64,000 bases of DNA from Lentisphaeria bacterium (GTDB taxonomy: Bacteria; Verrucomicrobiota; Lentisphaeria; Victivallales; Victivallaceae), in contig JABLYX010000001.1 in the NCBI GenBank assembly GCA_018265615.1, forward strand, positions 62,001-126,000, given 5' to 3'. Positions 57,254-64,000 of the stretch are shown piece by piece. Within the stretch, counting starts at the first letter, position 1; each line of letters starts with the position of its first letter. A program made the position numbers and the translations under genes. Below the pieces are notes generated by a model. The model worked only from the letters and a program-made list of their open reading frames with translations, was not told the DNA's origin and did not search any database.

Positions 57254-59305
57254 TTGACTACAAAACCGTCGGGACACCGGGCAATCTGCACCATGCTCAA
57301 CGGAAGTGACAACGGCGGGTGCGCGCTCAGCCGGCTTCTCGAGCTGATAAACCGGAATGACAATTATGAACTGATCGGTGAGGACATGCTGCGGATCGTC
57401 GTCGAAAGCCTCGGCGCCGGTCACGGCTACGTGTTCCAGTATTCCGCCGATTATGTGACGCCCCCGCGCCTTCTGTTTGAATGCTCTTCGGAAAGTGCTT
57501 CAGGCGGCGCCACCCCGAAAACACCGGAGCCGGAAGCTTTTACCGGATACCTCGATCGGCTTTTCGATCACCGTCCGGTGGTTCTTTCGGCGCAGGAGAT
57601 TGCCGCCTCCGGCAGCGGAGACGCCGCTTCCGGACTGATCTGCGGCATCTGGGTCAACGACCGCCTGTACGGTTTCATCGGCCTGGAGTGGTCCGACTGC
57701 GGCGTGGCTCCTGACGAGAGCATGGTCAAGATCCTCGGCAACGCCGCGATCATGTTCGCGCTGGCGTTCAAGCAGACGCATCAGTATGAACAGCTGCAGG
57801 AGAGCGTCTCGCTGTCGCGCCAGATCATGGACAATCTGCCGATTCCCATTCTGCTGGTCGATACGGATTTCCGGGTCAGGGCCGCGAACCCGACCAAGAA
57901 AGTCAACGTGGAGCTGCCGCTGCCCAAGCTTCTCGGCACACTCTGTTACGAAACCGTGTGCAAATCCGGAATTCCGCCGGAATTCTGCGCGGTTCAGGAG
58001 ACCATGCACACCCGCCGTCCCTGCAGCAAGGAGTTCAGCTTCGGCGGCAAGCGTCTGATCTCGACTTCGCAGCCGATTTTCGACCGCCACGGGGAGATGA
58101 AACAGATCCTCAGCGTGGATATCGATATCACCGAGGTCACCAGGCAGAAAGAGGAACTGAAGGCGGCCATGGAACAGGCGCAGGCCGCCAACCTCGCAAA
58201 GAGCTACTTTCTCGCAACGGTCAGCCATGAGCTGCGGACACCGCTGAACGCGGTCATCGGCTTCAGCGAAATCCTCCAGGACGCAGAGGTCGACGAGGCG
58301 ACGCGGAAAGAGTACCTGAGCGCGATCAATTTTTCCGGCACGGCGCTGCTGAACCTGATCAACGACGTACTCGACCTCTCCAGCCTTGAGGCCGACAAGG
58401 TCCTGATCACCCCGTCAAGAAACGACGTCGCGGGCCTGCTCGAACAGGTGGCCTCCGTTTTCATGCTCAAGGCAAAGCAGAAAGGCATCGGCCTCTCGGC
58501 CGACGTTTCGGGGATACGCAATCCGCTTCTCGTCGACAACCTGCGCCTGCGCCAGATCCTTCTCAACCTGATCGGCAATGCCGTGAAATTCACGACAACC
58601 GGCGAAGTCGCCATCCGGGGAGCATTCGCTCCCGGAGAAGACGGATGGGGAACCTTGCGCATCAGCGTCTCCGACACCGGCGTCGGGATCTCGCCGCAGG
58701 ACAGGGAGCGGATATTCGAACCCTTTATCCATGACTCGATTATCCGCGGCAAGCGGATGTACGAGGGCTCGGGGCTCGGACTCACGATTTCCCGGCGCCT
58801 CGCGGACAGGATGGGCGGCTCGATCAAGTTGGAGAGCGAACCGGGCAAAGGCAGCACTTTCACCCTTGAAATCAGGACCGGATACGAAGACGCGCCGGAA
58901 GAAGGCGCCGTGGAGAAAGCGGCTTCCGCGCCGGAAGCCGCCAGGAATCCCGGCAAAGGCCTGCGTCTGCTGCTGGTGGATGACGTGCCGGTCAACCTGA
59001 AGGTGCTCGCCGCCATGGCGACGCGCCTCGGCGCCGGCTGCACCCAGGAGGAGTCGCCGGAAAAAGCCGTTGAACTGCTGCGGCAGGGAGAACGCTTCGA
59101 TGTGATCCTGACCGACATGTGGATGCCGGTGATGAACGGAATGGAGATGGCCGAACACATCCGACGGAAGCTGGGAATCACCGATATCCCGATCATAGCC
59201 ATCACCGCGGATATGCAGGTGTCGGAAGAGGCGGGAAAGGTTTTCGACCGCATCCTGCACAAGCCTGTCACGCTGGAATCCCTCTCCGGAGCTTTGATGC
59301 ATTGA
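57254..59305 (+). CDS. hybrid sensor histidine kinase (GAF-PAS-HK-REC)
   Basis: 683 residues from a TTG at 57254 with AGGAG 7 bases upstream; a GTG at 57236 and an ATG at 57293 are alternatives. An N-terminal GAF-like domain (25-180), a PAS domain (195-305; I-P-I-L-L-V-D-T-D-F-R-V), the HisKA S-H-E-L-R-T-P-L-N (His phosphoacceptor), HATPase N and G boxes (D-T-G-V-G-I; G-S-G-L-G-L) and a receiver domain with L-T-D-M-W-M-P-V-M-N-G follow. There is no transmembrane segment, so it is a cytosolic sensor. No response regulator is next to it. Confidence 0.92.
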   Translation: MTTKPSGHRAICTMLNGSDNGGCALSRLLELINRNDNYELIGEDMLRIVVESLGAGHGYVFQYSADYVTPPRLLFECSSESASGGATPKTPEPEAFTGYLDRLFDHRPVVLSAQEIAASGSGDAASGLICGIWVNDRLYGFIGLEWSDCGVAPDESMVKILGNAAIMFALAFKQTHQYEQLQESVSLSRQIMDNLPIPILLVDTDFRVRAANPTKKVNVELPLPKLLGTLCYETVCKSGIPPEFCAVQETMHTRRPCSKEFSFGGKRLISTSQPIFDRHGEMKQILSVDIDITEVTRQKEELKAAMEQAQAANLAKSYFLATVSHELRTPLNAVIGFSEILQDAEVDEATRKEYLSAINFSGTALLNLINDVLDLSSLEADKVLITPSRNDVAGLLEQVASVFMLKAKQKGIGLSADVSGIRNPLLVDNLRLRQILLNLIGNAVKFTTTGEVAIRGAFAPGEDGWGTLRISVSDTGVGISPQDRERIFEPFIHDSIIRGKRMYEGSGLGLTISRRLADRMGGSIKLESEPGKGSTFTLEIRTGYEDAPEEGAVEKAASAPEAARNPGKGLRLLLVDDVPVNLKVLAAMATRLGAGCTQEESPEKAVELLRQGERFDVILTDMWMPVMNGMEMAEHIRRKLGITDIPIIAITADMQVSEEAGKVFDRILHKPVTLESLSGALMH

Positions 59306-60411
59306 ACGCCAAGAACTTTTTCTCAAATAAATGGGCGGCGTTTTCTCTTCGGCGGCAAGTGTGCGCCATTTTTTCTCCGCCAGAATCGCACGGCAGACCG
59401 CACTTATTGCGTTGGGCTCGACCAATCCGGCGTGTTTCACGAAAGGAACTCCGTGAATATATGCGCGGCAACTATTCCGCCGCAATGCAGGCGGAGCGCC
59501 ATAACCGTGTATACACAACTTCCCGGAACTCAGGCAGAGCGATCTTGCCCGCATGCTTGGCGTCGAGCGCGTCTGCATCAAACGCGCGCCGGATGCCGAT
59601 TTGGAACTCAAAACGCCGTTTGCCTCCGCCAACAACCGCAACTCCACGCTTGCCTGCGGGCATAAAGCAAACTTCTGACCCAATTTTCCTCCATTTTCGC
59701 CCGTCCGCTCTTCTGATCGGGCGGGATTTTTTGTCCTGCGTTCTGCTTCCTGTTACAAATGCCGCTGTTTCGTGTAACAGCCGGACGGAAAATTAAAGAT
59801 TCTTATTCTTTTACAATCAGCATGTTACAGTTTCAGGAAAGCGTTGCAGGCTTCCTCTTTGAGTTTGATGATGAGGTCGCCTTTTGCCCATCGCTTTGGG
59901 CGCAGGCTCCGCCAAGGTGGGAAGCGTGCCGAGCTGGGCTTGAATGCTCGAGGCATCAAAGCTAATTTCATCATCCGTCCGAATTTTTCCGGGCGCGGCG
60001 CACTGCCAAGCACTAAAAGCAACGGTGTTTTTCCAGACGGCAATTTACGGGAATTTGCCGTTTCATCGTAGAAAATCAAAAAAAAACGAGAAAATTCTTT
60101 CGCAGTCATCGTTCGGGCAACGTTTTCACTCAGAATCTGAAAATCATTTTATTTGATAATCAATGGCTTATGAAATTTTCTCGGTTGCCTGAATGAACGT
60201 TGATTCGGGCAACTGTGAAAGATGGTGAAAATGCGGAAATAATTTGCATATAGGATATTGTGTGTTTTAAGGTCGGAAGGGCGCCGTCCATCAGAATTAG
60301 AGATAGAGAGAGTTTCTCTCTCGAAAACAGGGGAATTTATAGAGAAATAAGCGCCGAAAGGCAAATCCAGGATTCCTGCAAATGCCTTTGGCTGAACGCC
60401 TTTTACGGGCA
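59306..60411. other. non-coding or decayed interval
   Basis: About 1.1 kb with only fragmentary coding sense. At about 59524-59678 the plus strand reads L-R-Q-S-D-L-A-R-M-L-G-V-E-R-V-C-I-K-R-A-P up to a stop, without a start or known family. A minus-strand ORF at 59825-60109 (94 codons) has no clear start signal. A long hairpin GTTGCCTGAAT / ATTCGGGCAAC lies at 60184-60213. It looks like the site of a lost gene or element. Confidence 0.45.
59698..59732 (+). terminator. rho-independent terminator
   Basis: CGCCCG (59698-59703) pairs with CGGGCG (59718-59723), then a run of six T at 59727-59732. It would end transcripts from the histidine kinase or from the decayed gene at 59.5 kb. Confidence 0.65.
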
Positions 60412-60436
60412 ATAAAAAACCGGTCGTATGACCGGC
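60412..60436 (-). terminator. rho-independent terminator of the tRNA gene
   Basis: On the minus strand, CCGGTC-ATAC-GACCGG is followed by a run of six T (60419-60414). It lies 13 bp after the tRNA 3' end, so the tRNA is a single-gene transcript. Confidence 0.85.
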
Positions 60437-60448
60437 ATAAATTGTAAC

Positions 60449-60523
60449 TGGTAGCGGGGGGGGGAATCGAACCACCGACCTTCAGGTTATGAGCCTGACG
60501 AGCTGCCACTGCTCTACCCCGCG
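60449..60523 (-). tRNA. initiator tRNA-fMet (CAU)
   Basis: A 75-nt cloverleaf on the minus strand with anticodon CAU (60491-60489) and encoded CCA (60451-60449). Initiator hallmarks: C1 faces U72 and does not pair, and the D-stem has A11-U24. The anticodon stem has A29-U41 followed by two G-C pairs instead of the usual three G-C pairs. The T-stem 3' strand and acceptor 3' strand lie in a run of nine C, producing one mismatch (U51-C63); the extra or altered C may be an indel/base-call effect in the homopolymer or a real variant. Confidence 0.9.
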
Positions 60524-60537
60524 CTGTTGATATTACT

Positions 60538-60565
60538 AATATACCATCGCAATTGATTTTTTCAA
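60538..60565 (-). promoter_or_regulatory. promoter of tRNA-fMet
   Basis: On the minus strand TTGAAA (60565-60560) and TATATT (60543-60538) are 16 bp apart; the predicted start of transcription is about 8 bases before the mature tRNA 5' end. Confidence 0.75.
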
Positions 60566-60629
60566 GCCGCCTTGCGAAAAAGATACGTAAAAAAAGAAGA
60601 AAAACTGTTAGTTGCCGCTAATGCATGGT

Positions 60630-60658
60630 TTGAAAAGCCGATCCTGCGATGGTATATT
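60630..60658 (+). promoter_or_regulatory. promoter of the dtxR-feoB operon
   Basis: TTGAAA (60630-60635) and TATATT (60653-60658), 17-bp spacer, 27 bp before the dtxR start. The leader is very short, with GAAAGGAAA as Shine-Dalgarno. The -10 region is part of the inverted repeat shared with the tRNA promoter. Confidence 0.75.
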
Positions 60659-60685
60659 AAAAATGATTGAAAGGAAACAGCGTTT

Positions 60686-61381
60686 ATGAGCAACAATGTG
60701 ATTTCCAGCAGCCTGGAAGATTATCTGGAGGCGATTGCCGAGATCATCGAAACCAAAGGCCACGCCCACACCAAGGATATTGCCGAGCGGCTGCAGGTCA
60801 AAATGCCGTCGGTTACAAATGCGCTTCAGGCGCTGTCGGCCCGGGGGCTGATCAATTACCAGTCGCACAGCCCGGTGGTCCTGACCAGCCGCGGCGCAGA
60901 AATGGCGGCCGTAATCCGGCACCGGCACACTGTACTGAAGAGTTTCTTCTCCGGGCTCTTGAAACTGGATGAATCGGAAGCCGACGAAACGGCCTGTAAA
61001 ATAGAGCATGTCATCGGAGAAACCGTTCTTTCGCGCATGGTTGTCCTCATCGAGGCGATTGCCGAACGTGATGATTGCGCCCCGTTGCGTAATTTCCTGG
61101 AAATTACAATGCCTAAAGTGAAGATGGATGTCGGGGACGATGACGAAGCCAATGTGATTCCCCTCAACCAGCTGCCACTCGGCCAGTCGGCCGTCGTGGT
61201 GCAAGTTGATGAAAATCTGCGCGGCCTGAAAAAATTCGCGGACCTGGGGCTGGTTCCCGGCACTTTGCTGCAGGTGGAGGGCCATGCTCCGTTCGGAGAC
61301 CTGCTTCGGATTAAAGTCATGGGCAGCAGCCTTTCGCTGCGTTCCCGCGATGCCGCCTTTATCAGCGTCAAGCTTACCTGA
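60686..61381 (+). CDS. DtxR-family metal regulator with FeoA-like domain
   Basis: 231 residues; AAAGGAAA precedes the ATG. HTH residues 10-65 (L-E-D-Y-L-E-A-I-A-E-I; H-T-K-D-I-A-E-R-L-Q-V-K-M-P-S-V-T-N-A-L). The dimerisation/metal domain has H-R-H-x-x-L, C-K-I-E-H-V and E (metal ligands). Residues 155-231 are an SH3-like FeoA domain (L-G-Q-S-A-V-V-V-Q-V). It senses Fe2+ or Mn2+ and likely represses the feoB gene 63 bp downstream when iron is ample. No separate feoA gene is seen. Confidence 0.92.
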   Translation: MSNNVISSSLEDYLEAIAEIIETKGHAHTKDIAERLQVKMPSVTNALQALSARGLINYQSHSPVVLTSRGAEMAAVIRHRHTVLKSFFSGLLKLDESEADETACKIEHVIGETVLSRMVVLIEAIAERDDCAPLRNFLEITMPKVKMDVGDDDEANVIPLNQLPLGQSAVVVQVDENLRGLKKFADLGLVPGTLLQVEGHAPFGDLLRIKVMGSSLSLRSRDAAFISVKLT

Positions 61382-61444
61382 TGGTAAGTTTTTTTTGACA
61401 ATGCATTTAGCGTATTCTAATTATTGATTAAGGATATATATTTC

Positions 61445-63655
61445 ATGGAGAGCAAAGTTTTCAGGATCGCTCTGGCCGGCAATCCCAATTGCGGAAAAAC
61501 CACAATCTTCAACCGCCTGACCGGCACCCGGCAGCATGTCGGAAACTATCCGGGTGTCACGGTTGAGCGTAAAACCGGTTCCTGCCGGATCGATGATTTC
61601 AGGACTGAGATCATCGACCTGCCCGGAATCTACAGCTTGTCTTCGTCTTCTCCGGAAGAGAAGGTCGCTTTCCAGGAACTCCTGGAGGGCGATATCGATC
61701 TGATTCTTAATATCGTCGATGCGGGCAATGCGCAGCGCAACATGTACCTCACCACGCAGTTGACAGAGCTTGACATCCCCATGCTGCTCGCATTCAACAT
61801 GATCGATGATGCCGAGAAGCAGGGGTTGGTTTTCGACTACGGGAAGCTCGAACAGTTTTTTGGAGCTCCGATCGTTCCGACCATCGGTTCGACGGGGGAG
61901 GGGCTTGAAGAACTCAGAAAAGCGATCTACCGGATCGGGCACGAAGCATCGCCGCAGCGTCCGGTCAAACCGAAATACGGGCCGAAGACCGATGAGGCGA
62001 TCCGGGCCCTGACCTCGGAGATTGCTGCGCTGAACCTTCCGGAGGCAGAGCGCATTCCGGCGCGTTATTTCGCGATCAAGATTCTCGAGGATGATCCGGA
62101 AATCTGCGGCCGCCCGGAGTTCGCTCCTTTTTGCGCGGAGGCCGTGGAGTGGCGCAAGCAGATTTCCGTCCGGAACGGTATCAACAGCCGGACCCTGATG
62201 GCGGACTTCCGTTACGGCGTCATCGCCGGAGCGTGCCGGGAGGCGATAACGATCAGCAACGAGCGGCGTCGCCAGCTCTCGGACGTGATCGACAAATATG
62301 TGACGAACCGTTTTCTCGGCGTCCCGATTTTTCTTGTCATGATGTTCCTGGTGTTCCAGTTCACCTTTACGCTCGGGCAGTTTCCGATGGATTGGCTGGA
62401 GGCATTTTTCGAGTGGCTCGGCACCTCCGTAACCGAAGTCTGGCCGGCAGGGCAGGGGGAGTTCCTGCGGCGCCTGATTGTGGAAGGCATCATCGGCGGA
62501 GTCGGCGGTGTGTTGGTGTTTCTGCCGAACATCCTCTTTCTCTTCCTTGCGATCGCGATTCTCGAAGGAACGGGATATATGGCGCGGGCTGCTTTCATCA
62601 TGGATGGATTCATGCATAAATTCGGATTGCACGGCAAGAGCTTCATCCCGATGTTGCTCGGCTTCGGCTGTTCGGTTCCGGCCGTGATGGCGACCCGGAC
62701 GATCGACAATGAGAGTGATCGCAAAACCACGATCATGATCGTGCCGTTCATCAGCTGCGGAGCCCGGCTGCCGATCTATTCAATGCTGATTCCGGCATTT
62801 TTTGCTCTGAAATACCAGGCGCTGACGATGTGGGTGCTGTATGTGATCGGAATTATCGTGGCTTTGGGATGTGCCCTGGCGTTGAAGTCCACGATCTTCA
62901 AAGGGGAAGGGGAGGTGTTCGTCATGGAACTGCCTCCGTATCGGTGGCCGACGCTGCGCAGCATCTTTATCCTGATGTGGGAGAAGACCTCGTTGTATCT
63001 GCAGAAAGCCGGTACGCTGATTCTGTTGGCTTCCGTTATCCTGTTCGTTATCAATACGTTTCCCGAGAAAACAGAATTTTCGAAGGATTATGACGCTGCA
63101 ATTGCAAACGTGCAGAACTCCTCCCTGACAAACGAGGTGAAAGATGCGGACATCTCCGCGCTCAAGGCCGACCGGAAGGGGGAGGAGCTGGAATATTCGA
63201 TCGCCGGACGCATAGGGAAGGGGCTTGAAGTCGTCATGCGACCGCTCGGGTTTGACTGGAAGGTGAGTTCCGCGTTAATCGGAGCGTTTGCCGCCAAGGA
63301 GTTGTTCGTCGCCCAGCTCGGCATCCTCTATTCGGTGGAAGACGCCGAGGCGGAGGAAAGTACGCTTCAAAGCGCGTTGCAGAAGACCTATACTCCGCTT
63401 CAGGGATTCTGCATCATGTTGTTCTGTCTGCTGACGGTTCCCTGTATCGCAACCATGGCTGTTGTCAAGCGCGAGGCGAATTCCTGGAAGTTCATGCTTG
63501 GCCAGATCGGGCTTTTCACGGTGATCGCTTATGTCGTCACGCTCGCGGTGTTTCAGGTCGGATCGATTCTGAATCTCGGAACGACGATTGTCAAGCCGGA
63601 GAAAGAGCAGCCGGGCGTTGTCGTAAAAGTAGTTCAGGATCTCCCGAAGCAATGA
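61445..63655 (+). CDS. feoB: ferrous iron transporter FeoB
   Basis: 736 residues from the ATG at 61445 (AAGGA upstream; a TTG at 61424 is less likely). The N-terminal G-domain has G-N-P-N-C-G-K-T-T (G1), D-L-P-G-I-Y-S (G3) and N-M-I-D (G4). Eight or more transmembrane helices follow with two Gate motifs (G-F-G-C-S-V-P-A and P-F-I-S-C-G-A-R-L-P). It imports Fe2+ across the inner membrane. Its stop overlaps the start of the next gene (ATGA). Confidence 0.95.
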   Translation: MESKVFRIALAGNPNCGKTTIFNRLTGTRQHVGNYPGVTVERKTGSCRIDDFRTEIIDLPGIYSLSSSSPEEKVAFQELLEGDIDLILNIVDAGNAQRNMYLTTQLTELDIPMLLAFNMIDDAEKQGLVFDYGKLEQFFGAPIVPTIGSTGEGLEELRKAIYRIGHEASPQRPVKPKYGPKTDEAIRALTSEIAALNLPEAERIPARYFAIKILEDDPEICGRPEFAPFCAEAVEWRKQISVRNGINSRTLMADFRYGVIAGACREAITISNERRRQLSDVIDKYVTNRFLGVPIFLVMMFLVFQFTFTLGQFPMDWLEAFFEWLGTSVTEVWPAGQGEFLRRLIVEGIIGGVGGVLVFLPNILFLFLAIAILEGTGYMARAAFIMDGFMHKFGLHGKSFIPMLLGFGCSVPAVMATRTIDNESDRKTTIMIVPFISCGARLPIYSMLIPAFFALKYQALTMWVLYVIGIIVALGCALALKSTIFKGEGEVFVMELPPYRWPTLRSIFILMWEKTSLYLQKAGTLILLASVILFVINTFPEKTEFSKDYDAAIANVQNSSLTNEVKDADISALKADRKGEELEYSIAGRIGKGLEVVMRPLGFDWKVSSALIGAFAAKELFVAQLGILYSVEDAEAEESTLQSALQKTYTPLQGFCIMLFCLLTVPCIATMAVVKREANSWKFMLGQIGLFTVIAYVVTLAVFQVGSILNLGTTIVKPEKEQPGVVVKVVQDLPKQ

Positions 63656-64000
63656 CCGACATGGAGTTCGAGGAGAAATTCCGGTTGATCTCCGCTGCGG
63701 TCAAAGCGAAACTGGATGCGGCAAGCGGCTGCCATGATTACGATCATACGCGGCGTGTCCTGAACAACGCACTGCTGCTCGCCGAAGAGCTGCCGGGCGC
63801 GGACAGCAGGGTTGTCCGCATGGCGGCGCTTCTGCATGATGTGGCAAGGCCGGAAGAGATGAGTGAAAAGGGCAAGGTGTGTCATGCTGTGCTGGGTGCG
63901 GAATTGGTGATTCCCCTGCTGCGGGATGCGGAATTTGAACCGGACTTCATCCGTCATGTCTCATCGGCGGTGCTGACCCATCGCTATCGCGCCAACCGGA
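63652..64000 (+). CDS. HD-domain phosphohydrolase (3' partial)
   Basis: 116 residues are visible; the gene continues past the window. H-D-Y-D-H-T-R-R-V and A-A-L-L-H-D-V-A-R give the HD metal-binding motif, as in YedJ/YpgQ-like hydrolases. It is translationally coupled to feoB (4-bp overlap), so a metal-dependent enzyme co-expressed with iron uptake. Confidence 0.8.
   Translation, partial: MTDMEFEEKFRLISAAVKAKLDAASGCHDYDHTRRVLNNALLLAEELPGADSRVVRMAALLHDVARPEEMSEKGKVCHAVLGAELVIPLLRDAEFEPDFIRHVSSAVLTHRYRANR

Larger units (their letters stand above)
60537..60659. repeat. 15-bp inverted repeat carrying two divergent -10 elements
   Basis: TAATATACCATCGCA at 60537-60551 is the exact reverse complement of 60645-60659. 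Each copy holds a TATATT -10 box preceded by TGCGATGG, one pointing to the tRNA (minus), the other to dtxR (plus). Confidence 0.75.

Noticed and set aside
59825..60109. 94-codon minus-strand ORF
   Set aside because: No recognisable domain and no clear start signal; more likely part of the decayed interval.

Overview
The window is GC-rich, densely coded bacterial chromosome. It mixes two features: pseudopilins with a type IV prepilin leader ending in an invariant F-T-L-I-E-L-L-V-V-I-A-I core and an H/DG-type C-terminus, lying next to large secreted glycoside hydrolases; and a set of Tat-exported oxidoreductases. That combination suggests a gut or anaerobic member of the PVC superphylum, most likely Lentisphaerota (Victivallis-like). 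This taxonomy is inferred from gene content only; there is no rRNA gene here.

Layout. 1-5.4 kb: end of a DUF4380-like gene, a secreted 12-Asp-box protein, and a coupled MFS transporter/ROK regulator pair. 5.5-7.2 kb: a decayed patch with a frameshifted lipoprotein gene, a UvrA-type ATPase fragment and a 16-bp inverted repeat. 7.2-8.1 kb: MarR regulator and a small Cys-rich protein.

8.4-27.7 kb is the most interesting part: a redox island of three co-oriented operons. Operon 1 (8.4-14.0 kb: AKR, alpha/beta hydrolase, a flavodoxin-CMD-cupin triple fusion, Zn-ADH, FMN reductase) starts at a MerR-type promoter whose dyad recurs at the merR gene (15.0 kb). Operon 2 (15.3-20.4 kb: esterase-ABM fusion, nitroreductase, Fe-ADH, tautomerase, Tat-signal flavodoxin-fold reductase, TatA, TatC) and operon 3 (21.5-27.7 kb: coiled-coil protein, lipoprotein-like flavodoxin, CMD-cupin, amidohydrolase, AKR, SDR, AKR-ferredoxin) flank a lysR gene and each carry a near-identical 22-bp dyad. 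Most products have Sec, lipoprotein-like or Tat signals, and the island carries its own TatAC pair. I infer an extracytoplasmic NAD(P)/flavin redox system under two regulators.

27.9-45.9 kb is carbohydrate-related: a four-gene minus-strand operon (GDPD-dehydrogenase fusion, PfkB kinase, pseudopilin, GH-A hydrolase) divergent from a DeoR regulator; a truncated AraC gene and a frameshifted GH remnant; a LacI regulator with a perfect operator; a pseudopilin; a giant GH-A protein with a 621-bp near-perfect tandem duplication; a GH42 beta-galactosidase; and a transglutaminase-GNAT fusion with a PfpI-like protein.

45.9-64 kb is mostly housekeeping: a CvpA-like protein, a membrane-anchored GspE-type ATPase, a QueG-like Fe-S protein, glycyl-tRNA synthetase, an unrecognised protein with three internal repeats, a four-gene SDR/flavoprotein/XRE-cupin/OYE operon, a hybrid histidine kinase, a gene-poor stretch, an initiator tRNA, and a DtxR-FeoB-HD iron-uptake operon cut by the window end.
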